Positions 47,169 through 59,009 of a stretch of DNA of 64,000 nt are shown here, piece by piece. This DNA is from Cephalotus follicularis (taxonomy: Eukaryota > Streptophyta > Magnoliopsida > Oxalidales > Cephalotaceae): the NCBI GenBank assembly GCA_001972305.1, contig BDDD01002390.1, positions 100,044 through 164,043 on the forward strand. Reading direction: 5' to 3'. A program made the position numbers and the translations under genes. Numbering within the stretch: position 1 is the stretch's first letter; each line of letters starts with the position of its first letter. The notes beneath the pieces were generated by a model that worked only from the letters and a program-made list of their open reading frames with translations, searched no databases and was not told where the DNA came from.

Positions 47169-47709
47169 GAAGTGATCAGTAGAAGAAAAATTTTGAGAGA
47201 AAGAAGGGAAGAAAGAGAAGGAAGAGAGAAAGAGAAAAAGAAGAGAGAAAGAGAGAAAGAAAGAAAGAGGAGAAAAGAGAATTTTGTTGGGATTTTAGCA
47301 TAGCAATTTCTTCAGTGTGGAGAAAAGAGAGAAGGAGCTAAAGCAAAGTCAGGATTCCTCAATTTTTCCTAAAAAGTACTTTATTCCATTCTTTTTCTAA
47401 AATTACTTTATGAATTTCTACTCATTCTTTTAAAGTATTTTATTTTAGTATTCAGTTCAATTTCATTTAACTTTCCCATCGATATGATCGGTATATCCGT
47501 CTGACCGAGTGGAGGAAGTTAATTTTAATTTAATATTTCAATTACGCAATTTTTATGCTTGATATTTAAATCCTGTATTTTTAAAATTCTGCCAAATTCT
47601 GGGCAAAATTCTATATTTAAAATTACTGCTTATGTTTTGCTGCTATATGAAAAGCGAAATATTATTATTTTGAGTTTTCTCTGGAAATAAATATTTTCAA
47701 GTGAAATAT

Positions 47710-47815
47710 CAGTTTTTCAAATGTTTTACAATACTGTTTTAAATTCAGTTTTTCAAATGTTTTACAATACTGTTTTAAATTCAATTTTTCAAATGTTTTA
47801 CAAAAATTGTTTTTA
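47710..47815 (+). repeat. 36-bp tandem repeat, about 2.8 copies
   Basis: Units start at 47710, 47746 and 47782 and share the core TTTTTCAAATGTTTTACAA; the third copy is partial. Confidence 0.88.
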
Positions 47816-47987
47816 TTAATACTTTGAGCTGATCACTCGAAGTATCAAGAAATGATTATTTTTACAAATGAGAAAATGCAACATGCTGAGATGAACAACG
47901 ACTGGATTGCGATCCATGGTGGATTAATCTAGTAAAAGATTAATATGAGTGGAGAGTGCTCTTGGACATGCATGGGCCGTAATATTA

Positions 47988-48057
47988 TTCATCGGCTAAG
48001 TGTATAATGCACCGGTGAACAGTGGTTCATCGGGTAAGTGTATTATGCACCGGTGAA
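47988..48057 (+). repeat. Two tandem hairpins in G4 LTR
   Basis: Each has TTCATCGG paired with CCGGTGAA and an inner GTG/CAC stem around TATAATG or TATTATG. The position in the LTR matches that of the G1 hairpin arrays although the sequences are unrelated. Confidence 0.7.
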
Positions 48058-48644
48058 TGAAAAGGTTCAACAGGGTTATTTACGTTTTTTTTACAACCCC
48101 TCAGTATTTATAAAATATTCTGATTAATGAGATATGATCAGAAAAGAAATGAATGAAAGTGAAATATACTGGTTTTATAAAAATACCAGAAAATGAATTT
48201 CAAAAATGTTTTATTACGATAATTCTTACTGAGCTATTTTGGTGCTCACTCCTTTCAATGTTTTTGTTTTCAACTAAAATTTTTCCAGGAAAAGATTGAA
48301 TGAGGAAAGTCGAGCTTTGGCAGGAGCTCATAAGTGATATTTCGGAAGGAAATTATTTTACGATTTATGTTACGAATAAAGTTTTGTGTAATAGTTACGA
48401 CATTATAAACTAATATTTTTCCGCTGTATTATGACTTTTGATAGATCCTGTGAAGATGTAAGATGTTATGATGAATTAAATAAGAGTATAAAATTTTAAG
48501 GTTTAGTATATCAAGTTATTTCTAGATATTAGCAATTAAGTAAGATTGTTAAAAGATTAGATGTTTCACCCCCACGTAACGCACCGAATCCTCGAAGTTC
48601 GCTTTCAGCATAAAGTGGACTCGGATATTGGGCGTTACAAATCT

Positions 48645-48800
48645 CCTTACCGTCTTGTGTATGGTAAAGCTTGTCATCTTCCGGTGGAGTTAGAACATCG
48701 TGCCTATTGGGCCATTAACCGTTTAAACTTTGATCGTTCCGTTGTTTATCAAGGTATGATCGTTCAACTTCATGGAATTGTTCAATACAATCTACCGTGA
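48645..48800 (+). pseudogene. C-terminal remainder of the Athila/Tat-like integrase
   Basis: In frame with 46687 after removal of the solo [21 protein letters not shown] and [11 protein letters not shown] are recognisable, then the frame diverges and ends at 48800. Bases 48801-48970 hold an unassigned stretch with TTCCCTGCGTTCGACCC, a phrase seen at LTR ends of this lineage. Confidence 0.85.
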
Positions 48801-48970
48801 GTTTCTATACCCTAAACCACTTTTTAATTATATTTTGTTATCTTTTATTCATTAGTTTGTTAGTTTATCTCAAAAATTGGTATACTTCGCCTAGGTTGGA
48901 TAGATTACAACTAGTTTACGTTTCCCTGCGTTCGACCCGTTACTGCATGATCCGTGCACTTGCGGCTATA

Positions 48971-50388
48971 AATTTTAAAAAATTCTTTTTACATGAACAT
49001 AGTGAAAAACTAGATAACCTTTTAGGACTTCAAAGGTGTGTTTTCAATAAAGCTGGGCTAGGTTATGATGAGATGAACAATGTGAAGCTCTTTAAAAAAT
49101 ATCATAAAAAGAAAGATATTAAAAAGACCTCATCTAGCATAACTTGTAACTATTGCAATAAAAATTGTCACACTACACACAACTTTTTGTCACAGAAAAA
49201 ATGACATGTATAAGAGAAATAAGTTTAAACAAAACATGCTCTATAGAAATCAAATGTTTAAGATAAGAACTATATGGGTTCCAAAAGGAACTTTTATCAC
49301 TAACCCCCCTGGACCCAAAGCAACTTGGGTTCCAAAGTCTTTAACTTAAACTCATATGTTTTGTAGATGTGCCTAAAGACTTCATAAAAAAGGATTCGTT
49401 GGTACCTTGATAGCGGATGCTCTAAACACATGACGGGTAACAAAAGTTTATTCGTAACCTGGAACCAAAAGACGGAAGAAACGTAAGCTTTGGAGATAAC
49501 ACAAAAGGACAAATCATTGGAACCGGATCCATAGGTAACGAAAATATTACTATTACTAATGTATTGCATGTTAAAGGACTCAAACACAATCTCTTGAGCA
49601 TAAGTCAATTGTGTGACCAGAATTGTAGAGTTATTTTTGAAAATCTATCATGTAGTGTCATTGACAATAACAATAACACCACCAAGTTTATAGGACAAAG
49701 AGAAGGTAATGTGTATGTAATGGACATAGATGAACTTCAAAACAAAAACGTTAAATGCCTCGTTTCTTTAAACGAAGATAGTTGGATGTGCCTTTGAAGA
49801 CTTGGACATGTTAGTATGAGAACAATTTCAAAGATTTTAAAACATGACTTATTCAAAGGTCTTCCCAAATTAAAGTTTCAAAAAGATAAATTTTGTGACG
49901 CTTGTCAACAAGGAAAACAAACTAGAACAAATTTTAAGTCAATTAACATTGTCTCAACTACTAGGCCACTCGAACTACTTCATATGGACCTTTTTGGACC
50001 TATAAACATAAGAAGCTTATGTGGTAAGTCTTATGCATATGTTATTGTTGATGACTACACTAGGTACACATGGGTTTTCTTTTTAGCACATAAGAGTGAA
50101 GTCTTTAGCTTCTTTACAAATTTTTGTAAACAAGTTCAAAAAGAAAAAGGATTTCCTATTTTAAAAGTAAGAAACGGTCGTTGTAAAGAGTTCAAAATTC
50201 ATGTTTTTGATAACTTTTGCATAGAATATGGTTTGAAACATGAATTTTCAACTCCTAGAACTCCTCAACAAAACGGTGTTGTTGAAAGGAGAAATAGAAC
50301 TTTAGAAGAAATGACACGAACTATGCTTTGCGAAAACAATCTTCCAAAATATTTTTGGACTGAAGCCACAAACATTGCAAGTAACTCC
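48971..50388 (+). pseudogene. Second copia fragment: gag end, protease, integrase
   Basis: Decayed Sirevirus-like gag C-terminus (NKAGLGYDEMNNVKLF, then a degenerate CCHC knuckle, CNYCNKNCHTTHNF) at 49030-49200. The protease follows (YLDSGCSKHMTG near 49410), then the GAG-pre-integrase finger (near 49800-49930, with CDACQQGK), then the integrase core (MDLFGP, VDDYTRYTW, NGVVERRNRTLEEM). It stops at EATNIA near 50388, where an LTR begins. RT and RNase H are absent. It is closely related to the minus-strand copia at 7685-10629 and shares GGACCCAAAGCAACTTGGGT upstream of the protease. Confidence 0.85.
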
Positions 50389-52577
50389 CCGTAGCAGTTT
50401 TGAAACTTTTTCTATGGTGTATAATTTTTGTTTTTATGGGCTTTGGACTTAATTGAGTAAGAGAGGAAGGTTAAGTGTTGGTTATGTTATAAGCCCAAGT
50501 GTTAAGCATGATTAGTGATAGTTGGAGGACTTAAGTGCAAAGCTTCTTGAGGAAGATTCCAACTTCCAAGACAAAAGACGGCTTCAGTTGGGATTAGTGT
50601 GGAGTTTTTTTGAGTTGTGGCCATCCTTTCTTCAGCTTCAGCAGATTAGAGAGTTTTATGGAGAGAGAGTCTAGTTTTCTTTCTTCTTCTTCTTTCTGTT
50701 CTTAGCGCCTTGACCAGAGGAAGCTTGAAGCGTTCGATCACAGCAAGAAGAACAAGCGGACGAGGAAAGAAACAGTCAAACAAGAGGAAGAGCGTAGCAG
50801 AAAAGAAGAGATGTTAGCGTCCAAGAAAGTAGCAAGAATTGTGAGTGGGACATCCTTTCTATGTTTCTAGTTGTTTCATGATGTTCTTGATAACTCTTTC
50901 AGTTTTTCATCTCAGGTATAGTGAGAGCTTTCTAATGGGAATTTTTTTCTCTTACGTCTTTGTATGTTTCCATTGACAGAAGAGAGAGAAAGAGAGCTTC
51001 TCGAGCACTAGAGCTCAAGTTCTTCTAAGTGAATTAGTCACTTTCTAGATAAGGCAACGCGTACCTGCTCAACCCCACTCTTTGGCATACTATTGTCTAT
51101 GATGGGAAGTCGAGCGAGTCTGCCCCCGGGTTCCATACTTGGATCGCTCTTACACTATTGTCTATGATGGTGTTTAGGCTTTGAGTGCAGCCGAGCACTA
51201 TGTACATAGCTCCAACCTCGTCGGTCTACTATTGTCTATGATAGGAAGCCGGGCGAGACTGTCCCCAGGTTCTACCTGGATCTCCTTAATACTATTGTCT
51301 ATGATGGTGTTTAGAGTTTGAGTACAGCAGAGCTAAGTTGCAAGAATAGAGATTAGAGCCTTTCAGTAAGTCTTCTAGAGGAGGACTTTGTCCTTGGCAG
51401 TCATGCCATCAGCTCAGATAAGTAAGTAAAGCAAGAAATAGCAAGCACAGAAGGGACCCACGGGTTCTCGGCAAATACTGCAAAGCACGCTTTGGCCTGA
51501 ATCAGCTCAGCTCAACGCCACTATAAGTTGACAAGTATATTATGTAACCAGCAGGCTTCGGCCTAGGTCAGCGTAGCAAAGAAAAGCCAGTTCCCAGCTT
51601 AGTTGTTCCCCTCTAGTTTTTAGTCGAGAAGGAACCCAGTTCTTTATCAGATCACTTTCTTTTAAATCAGTTGTATTCTTAAGTTTATTTCAGCTTTTAT
51701 TTACGTTCTAGAATCAGCTAAGCAGAGAAAAGAGTAAGTTTTTCAAGTACTTTGAGCGTTTCCTTATTGTATTCCATGACATGTTTTGTTTACAGTCTTT
51801 TTCTCAGTTGCGATAGTTATTCATGTTCATGGTAAGCTTTCTTTCAGCACATTCATTTTAAAGAATGTACTAGAGGATGTTTTGTTCTCATCCACTTAGT
51901 TAGTTGGACTAATCCCCTCACAGACTGTTTTGCAGACCAGCCAACCGGGGGAGATCCTCCAGCTCAGTTGTAGATGGCTTAACAAGGTAGTTTTGAGCTC
52001 AGCACCTTGGAAAGTCACCTCGGGCGTTTAGCATTGTATAGCATGGGGCATTCTTTGGGTCCATTTACCCTTCTTCTATTGTAGAGTAGTTGAGAGCTTT
52101 TCTTTGTATATTTTATGGTATTCTTTTGCATGCCACAGGAGGCAATGTATGTATGCCAGGGAACAAGATATGTAATGATTATATACTTTGAAGATATGTT
52201 ATGGATGTTTTGAGATGATAGATGTGTTTATCTTGTGATTTCATGAATCTGCAATGTTTTGAGTTTTGTGATCCCAGGTCTGGCCGGGGAACTAAAGAGT
52301 CCCCGGGCTAGTATAGCGGAGATGAGCTTAGCGGGCGGGGGAGAGTAGTTAACGCCAGGATGGATGTTTTAAGCTTATAGAGTTTTACCCATGGTTGTAG
52401 GGTGTACTCAGGTAAGGTTAGCCTGTGGAGTATGACCCCGACCAGGAGTCCTCGGGTAGATGCCAGGGAAGGCTTGTTAGAAGAAGGCCCATGGCGGGCA
52501 TGAGTTTGTTGATAGTGTTTAAGTTATGCTGTGCGTTTCTATATTGTTGAGTTGAGCAGGGGTGCCGGGGTACAAGG
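50389..52577 (+). mobile_element. Probable LTR of another family (G3)
   Basis: It begins AGTAACTCCCCG at the break in copia integrase (compare TGTAAC starts). It contains a CT/GA-rich leader, a 139-bp tandem duplication (51080-51358), and a stretch CCCCTCACAGACTGTTTTGCAGACC near 51915 that occupies the place of the conserved block of G1. The 3' boundary merges with the next LTR at 52578. It has no GTCGAC island. Confidence 0.5.
51080..51358 (+). repeat. Tandem duplication, period about 139 bp
   Basis: ACTATTGTCTATGATGG-type words start at 51089, 51153, 51228 and 51291. The pattern is two copies of a 139-bp unit, each with two related words. Confidence 0.75.
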
Positions 52578-54445
52578 TGTCACACCCCGTTTACAATAAA
52601 CGCAGCATTAAAGCGGTAAAGGCAATTAACATATAATACAGCTCATGCAAAACCGTGAAATCTAAAACTTTTCCAAGCATAACAGTTGCGGAAGCATAAA
52701 AGAACATAAGCTGTCAACACGTAACGTGCGTCCCATACCACACGCTACACAAATACAGGTCATAAAAGTTAATCGCCCATAAAACAGAGCGTGAAATACG
52801 GTACAATATAAAATTTCTTCCGAAGCAAAACCATGACAATGGCCCATCCGGAAAACATAATCCACATGAGTTTATTACAATTAAATGATAAACAAAACAG
52901 TAAGATAACAAGATAAAAATACAACAGCTTGATCTTCATCCATACCGATCCAAATGTCCACGGCATCAATCTGTAAAGTAGGGGGTTAGCCTTTGTCCTC
53001 ACTCGGCTAAGTCATATCAGTAAATCGGGATCAACATAATGCATGTCATGATATGAATGCATAAATGATGCAGTGCAGTGGAGACCCAATTTATACATAT
53101 ATGAAAATACGTATATCAGTACAGTAAAATATCAGTGTTACATATATAAAAATATATGCGTACAGTAACAGTGCAGTAGTAACCCGGCCAGGGCTACGTC
53201 AACAATCACAGTAATGTCCGTACATGACCAGTAAACAGTACAGTACAGTATGTCCGCATAGCACCACAATAGTCAGTATGTCCACATGGGACCACAATAA
53301 CAGTTATAGCGCCGCCAACTCCTGGCCCCACGCTACACTCCCACGACGATCCCCATAAAGAAGTCGATGTCTTTTCAACAGGAGTCGTCTTCAACCTCAC
53401 GATTCTTCGAACAGTGGCCATCACAATCCGCAATCATGCATAATAACGGGTTTTCATAGCAACAACCCATCATGCAGATACTCTAAACATATCTAGCACA
53501 TCATGGCATCAATCCAGTAACAAAACTAGTAAAAGAATCATGCATTTTTATACACCCAAAACCATAACCCATGCATTAATGTCAAACTCAAAATTACAGT
53601 ATGGCTTTCCCCTACCTCTGGCTTCAAATTAGAAACCGAAAGTCCACACCTCTTTTAGTATTCCACGAAGTCACAGCAGCCCCTCTAGGTCCGTCCCGTA
53701 GCTGCACCAGTAGCTTCAAGGTCCAAGCTCCAAGCTTCAACAATGGTGGAATATACACAGTCACTGTTTCACTCTCTCTCTCTCTTCTGGTGTTTGTAAA
53801 AAGAGAGAGACAAGTGGGGAGGGTGTCCTTTATGCAGAAGACTCTCCCCCGACATCCTCCTTCTGGCATTTAAAAGCCACATTCCAACTCTCTCTCACCT
53901 ACTCCCTTTCTGCATTTCTTTTACATTCTTTAACCATTCGTTACATTGCAGGTAGCAGGTGAGGATTCCCCTTGCGTGAACCATATGAGGGCATGTTCTG
54001 GCAACCCACCCACATGCATAACACGCCACAAAGCACTCAAAAAGGCGTTAGGTAAGCCCCTAAACAAATCCCCCTTACATGTTACTTCTGCAGACGAGGA
54101 ACGTGATGGCCATTCATAAAAAGGCGTCGACGTCTTTCCGTGGACGTCGATGTCTTTACCCATTTGTAAGAAGGTGTCAGTGCCTCCTTCCTGAGTCGAT
54201 GTGCATGCCCATGCATTCACGTGTGACCTAGCTCACAAAGGAGTTGACGCCTTTTCAAAAGACGTCGATGTCTTTTGACCAAAACAGCGTCGTTTCAAGC
54301 TTTAACATACACACTCCATTTCTAAGTCCATAACTAGGGTTTGCAAGCATATTTTGAGGTTAAAACTCATCATTCTCATTAAATCAAGATTAATGATTAC
54401 ATCATAAATCAAAATATTACATTCAGGAAAATACCGGGCATTACA
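52578..54445 (-). mobile_element. G1 LTR (1,868 bp), flanks do not match
   Basis: On the minus strand it starts TGTAATGCCCGG (54445) and ends GGGGTGTGACA (52578). It has a flavour-A island (54280-54120), the covarying hairpin (53637-53620) with AGAGGTAGGGG, and the conserved CTTAGCCGAGTGAGG block (about 53010-52975). The flanks CAAGG and CCAAT differ, so one side was probably rearranged after insertion. On the right it cuts a gypsy integrase gene. Confidence 0.85.
54120..54280. repeat. Flavour-A palindrome island
   Basis: Sites AAAAGGCGTCGACGTCTTTC, TGGACGTCGATGTCTTTA and AAAAGACGTCGATGTCTTTT, in the same order and spacing as at 2371-2529 and 7348-7515. Confidence 0.8.
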
Positions 54446-55544
54446 CCAATACTCGCGTGATAGCTGTTATTATAAGAAAACTCTATCAGACGGATATGGT
54501 CTTCCCAGGTCCTAGCAAAATCGATCACACAAGCCCGAAGCATATCCTCCAAGGTTTGGATGGTACGCTCTGACAGTCCATCCGTTTGAGGGTGAAAAGA
54601 AGTACTGAGATTCAATCTTGTTCCGAAGGCTGTCTAGAATCTCTTCCAGAAGTTGGAAGTGAAGATAGAATCCCTAACACAAATGATGCTCACAGAAACA
54701 CGGTGCAGTCTCACAATATCCTTCACATATAATCGAGCCAACTTGCTTGCAGAATCAATGATGTGTGTAGACAAAAAGTGTGCTAATTTGGTGAGTCTAT
54801 CAACAATAACCCACACGTCATTAAGACGGTGCCTAGTCAATGGAAATCCAGAAACAAAGTCCATCATGATGTGTTCCCATTTCCACTCCGCCACTGGTAA
54901 TGACTACAACAGTCATGCCGATTTCTGGTGTTCGGCCTTGACCCTCTGGCAAGTCAAACACTTCGCGACATATTCGGCAATTTTGCGCTTCATGCCGGGC
55001 CACCAATAAGTCTTCTTCATATCTTGGTACATTTTGGTACTACCGGGATGGATACTGTACCGGGACTTATGCTCCCCATAAAACAACTCACTCTTCAACT
55101 CGCTATCATTCGGAAGACACACCCATCCCCGAAATCTCAGCATACCATCGACGTGTACTAAAAAATCAGACCCTGAATCCAGATTCTCTCGAATCCATTG
55201 CAATTCAAGATCATGTTGTTGTGCATCCGTTATGTGGTCAGTAACAAAGGCCGTACTCGCATGCCGGCCACAAAAATCCACGGAGACTGATTAAAAGGAG
55301 ACAACTCTTGGAAGTCTTTTAACATCTTTCATTGCGACACAATCGTACTGGAAACCATAGCCTTGCGACTCAAGGCATCAACGACCACATTTGCTTTCCC
55401 CGGGTGGTACTGAATACTGCAATCATAATCGTTAAAGAATTCTACCCACCGGCGTTGCCTCATGTTCAGTGTGTCCTGACAAAACAGGTACCTCAAACTC
55501 TTATGATCGGTAAAGATCTCAAACTGCGCCCCATAAAGATAGTG
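54446..55544 (-). pseudogene. Gypsy pol 3' part: RNase H end and integrase, broken
   Basis: Starting at about 55544 on the minus strand: the end of RNase H ([17 protein letters not shown] and ADALSRK-like), the zinc finger (HPGSTKMYQDMKKTYWW and CLTCQRVK), and the integrase core with MDFVSGFPLT, RDSIFTSNFW and [18 protein letters not shown]. Stops occur near 55285 and 54900, and a shift near 54630. It is cut at 54446 (NSYHASIGV) by the G1 LTR. It belongs with 59521-62032. The segment between (C-terminal RT/RNase H) is missing and replaced by 55545-59520. No chromodomain is seen. Confidence 0.87.
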
Positions 55545-56754
55545 TTAGATATAGTGACCCGACAAGCAATTGGATGGACTGTAATTTTGTAATACCCTGT
55601 TCGTTCGTAAATGTATTTTACGGGTTCGTAAATATATTTTACGGATTTTATATGTGTTTACGGGCTTGTAATTTTGTTTAATTTTAAAAGTCCGGTTGCC
55701 CTATGATCGGGTTTATGTGAATTGTGCGGTATGATACCGGTCCGATTTTTGGGTATGTTATGCTATGTTGGGTTTTATAAATTCTTATTTTAATCCAAAA
55801 CTTATTTTATTGAAAACAATTATTATTCTTTTAATTTTTATAATACCAAATTCTTTTTATTATTAATTCATTTTATCATCAATTCTTTTATTTCCTTTTC
55901 CTATTTTAATCTTTTTCTCCCACTTTCTTCCTACCTTTCTTCTTCTTTCCAGGATTCCTTCATCATACCAACTATTCCACATGCTAGAATCTCTCCTTTC
56001 TCATTTCATAATCCAGAAAAGTTATCATTCCTTCCCACTTTTGTCAAATTTTGTCTCCCCCTTTCCCCATTTTTTAGTGTCATGGCCATTTTATATGATA
56101 CCTCCAACATCCTTTCATGTCACATCCGAATCTGCCCCATTATTGTGCAAAAATCTGCTGTGTAATTGTTTCTTCAAAGTTCAAGAGGTAATCTCAATCC
56201 TTAGTTGTTCCTTTTGGGTTAAATTCACTTAGTTGTTGTTGCATGCCTTAGCATGTTCTTATTTTTGCATTCTTTGGTCCCTGTTTTGTATACAGCCGAA
56301 TTTGATACTGTTGTAGTGTTATTCCTACTGTTTTCTGGGTTCCTTAACATCACTACAGGTCAGTAAATTCATCTCCTTTAATTATAGTTTTGTTTCAATG
56401 GCTTACTTTGAGTTTTTATGCTCTTGGTATCTTGGAGTCTTTGATTCTTGCCCAAACATGTTGCTATTGTGTTAGTAATGTTATCTGCACGTTTTATGCA
56501 CCTATATATGTCACAAACTAAGTTTATAACATCTGTGTTTGATAAAACACAAAATCTCATGCAATGTCCTCTTACTTCCTCTTGCAAGTTAAATCATTGA
56601 ATGGTCGTTTCTTTGTCAAATTTGTGTTTATAAGTCACCTACAAGTCATATATAATCATATGTCTTGGATCATGATATGTCTCTAGTTGAAATTAACAAT
56701 CATGTGAACAATTTTCTGTAGCAAATTGTCTGATTTCAAAATGTTCTTGTCGAC

Positions 56755-57565
56755 CAAAACAGTCGACTGTCTGAGGGACAGTCGATTTCAATGATTGGGT
56801 AGTCAACTGGAGCTTGAAGAATACAGTCGACTACCTGCATTTTTGGGTTGCGTAGTTGACTGTCACATGATCAAGTCGACTGCCCAGACTCTCCAGTAGA
56901 CTGGATCCCTATTTCAGGCAACTTGTAAGCACAGAAATGTGCTGTTTTAACCCGTTTTGATTAGTTTGACCCCCGAATAGATACAATCTTTGTCAAACAT
57001 TATTGTCAGGTACAAGTGCTAAATGAGACCAAAGTGCAAGAATACTACCCAAAAGTGTGCAAATTTTTAATGTCTTTATAGATTGTTGAATAGACTAAGT
57101 GGATTCCGTGTAAAATTGTATATTCGTAAGTACAAGTGCTAAACGACAAAAGTGCACAGAATACTACCCAAAAGTGTACAAAATCTGAAGCTTAAAGTGT
57201 AAAGATTGAGATGAAATGACAAATTCTGGTCAGATATCACACAGTTACCAAAAACGTCGACGCCTGGTTCATTAAAATCCATATCGTTTCTGGGTTTACA
57301 ACAAAGAAGTCGACGTCATATGTTATGAAGTAAATAGTCTGACTTTATGAAAGCAGATACGATAAGTTTACGAAATGATATGCAAGGCATCGACGTATTG
57401 TGAAATTAAATAAGCATCGACGTCTTTGAGCAAAATCGACCTGTAACTTTTGGACCAGAAGACATCGACGTCTTAACCCATAGGAGTCGACGTCTTTCAC
57501 TCGCATCTTAGCAAGTCGCGACTTTTACCTAAAGACATCGACGCCTTTCAAAAGAAGTCGACGTC
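56755..57565. repeat. Mixed palindrome island: flavour C then flavour A
   Basis: ACAGTCGACTGTC and AGTCGACTGCCC forms at 56755-56900. AAAACGTCGACGCC, AAGAAGTCGACGTC and AAGACATCGACGTC forms at 57240-57565, ending about 90 bp before the TATA box. The only LTR here with two clearly separate flavours. Confidence 0.78.
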
Positions 57566-57653
57566 TTCCTCTGCAGCAGAAATAGAAAGTTTAGATTTTT
57601 GCCAGATTTTGTAACTAGGATTGCTTTTATTCCATTTTTGATCAACTTTGTAG

Positions 57654-57661
57654 TATATAAA
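57654..57661 (+). promoter_or_regulatory. TATA box of G6 LTR
   Basis: TATATAAA followed by a leader; sits just after the flavour-A palindromes. Confidence 0.5.
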
Positions 57662-57956
57662 CAATGTTATTTCGGCAGAATAAGTTGTAGAGTAGTAGAG
57701 AGGTTGTAGAACCCTAATTTCTTTCATCAATTTAGTTTTCTTTCACAATGTCTAGTAACTAAACTTTTTAAGGTTTTGGGGAAGAACAAAGCCTAGATTG
57801 TTATTGTTTCAATTCCATCAATAAAAATCCTTGAATATTTGATTTGTTCTTCAATATTTCTGCCTTCGCACACACTTTGTCTGTCTGATTAAAATCCACA
57901 AACATCTTGTCGGTGAAGCTGAAAGTTGGCGAATAAACGGTGCTTAATTCAACGGA

Positions 57957-58101
57957 GTCTACTCATACGATTTGTCGCAACGAACACACTTCGTATAGAC
58001 CTAGCATGTCTACTCATACGTCTTGCCGCCGATGTTGCCGTACTTCGTATAGACCTAGCATGTCTACTCATACGTCNNNNNNNNNNNNNNNNNNNNNNNN
58101 N
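57957..58101 (+). repeat. 54-bp tandem repeat ending in a 25-N gap
   Basis: ACTTCGTATAGACCTAGC followed by ATGTCTACTCATACG occurs at 57988-58020 and 58042-58074. A third unit begins and is lost in Ns (58077-58101). The gap probably marks a tandem repeat the assembler could not resolve. Confidence 0.85.
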
Positions 58102-59009
58102 TTTTGTTTTAAAATGATTTGATGAAATCATATTTTTGGAAATGGTGAAATACTGAGCTTTTATAACCACCTATGGGGGTACCATAGGCATGCTGTGAGC
58201 CTGGCACGGGGGCATGACACTTTCCGTAACGGTGTGATTTGTTTACGGCGTCTCTCTGTGATATCCGTAGATCGGATTTGTGATAGAGGCGTATGGATCG
58301 ATCCTAGTTATATGTTTGGGATATGTTATGATATGGGAATTGTATGTGTAGTGCCGTACACTGCAATTCTATTTGGCAATGTGGGTGTCGCGAACCCCTT
58401 GCTATTATGTGTTTCTGATATGTTATGGGATTTGGTGCTCAGTTTATGGAACCTATGTTTTGGAAAAGATATGCTTTACGTTTTGAAAGTTTATTGATCC
58501 TATGTTTTGGAAAGGTACACTTTATGGTTTATATGTTTTGCCGTGGGCATTTATAAAACATGTTTAAATTATTTTATTGCTAAGATTTCAGTTTTAAATG
58601 TACTTTTTGGAAATCTTCCTGCTTTAAAATATTATTTACTGTTTTATATTCTATATCCGTACTGAGGTTTGCTCAGCCGCGTTTTTGTTTCCATGTGGCA
58701 GGTTATCGGGAGCAAAGGGGCAATGTGTGATGAGAGTGACTCCCATATGTCTGAGGATCGTCTAGTAGCTGAACCTTTTATGTTATGTGGTCATAGTGGA
58801 ACCCGATAATTAAACAATGTGTTATTTCAGTTTATGACTTTTGGATTTTGGATATGTTTCAGTTATGATCAGTTTTTATATGTTATGGTTATGCTTTAAA
58901 CCATCACGTTTTTAATAAAGTTAATAAACATGAACCTTTTAACATGATATGATCTGTTTAGTTTTGGTATTATGCACTGTGGTGACTCCCACAGATCGGG
59001 GGTGTTACA
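58102..59009 (+). mobile_element. 3' portion of a G2 LTR
   Basis: Matches the 3' part of G2 (complement of about 17800-16609): CCTATGGGGGTACCATAGGC, GCCTGGCACG, GGCGTCTCTCTGTGAT, and the end GATCGGGGGTGTTACA at 59009. The 5-bp flanks of the combined 55588-59009 unit (AATTT, CGTTT) do not match. Confidence 0.8.

Larger units (their letters stand above)
46688..48639 (+). mobile_element. Solo LTR (1,952 bp, family G4) with TSD AATCT
   Basis: It starts TGTGATGACCCG and ends TTGGGCGTTACA. The duplication AATCT lies at 46683-46687 and 48640-48644, inside the integrase gene. Removing LTR plus one duplication leaves the pol frame continuous (1,957 bp, same frame on both sides). It contains a flavour-B island (46830-47150), a TATA box (47161-47168), a GA-rich leader, a 36-bp tandem repeat (47710-47815) and two large hairpins (47988-48019 and 48026-48057). 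The terminal sequence differs from G1. Confidence 0.93.
55545..58076 (+). mobile_element. 5' portion of an LTR (family G6) up to an assembly gap
   Basis: LTR-like start TGTAATACCCTG at 55588; 55545-55587 is a short unassigned piece. It has a flavour-C group (56755-56900) and then a flavour-A group (57240-57565), a TATA box (57654-57661) and, at the end, a 54-bp tandem repeat that runs into 25 Ns. It does not resemble the 5' half of the G2 LTRs, although a G2 3' half follows the gap. Confidence 0.6.

Noticed and set aside
52578-54445. Being the 3' LTR of the gypsy element that starts at 64000
   Set aside because: It carries flavour-A palindromes whereas the 5' LTR at 62143-64000 has flavour C. 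It cuts inside integrase, with no PPT, so it is a separate insertion.
58077-58101. Apparent ORF through the N stretch
   Set aside because: The N run is an assembly gap; frames containing unknown residues are not evidence.
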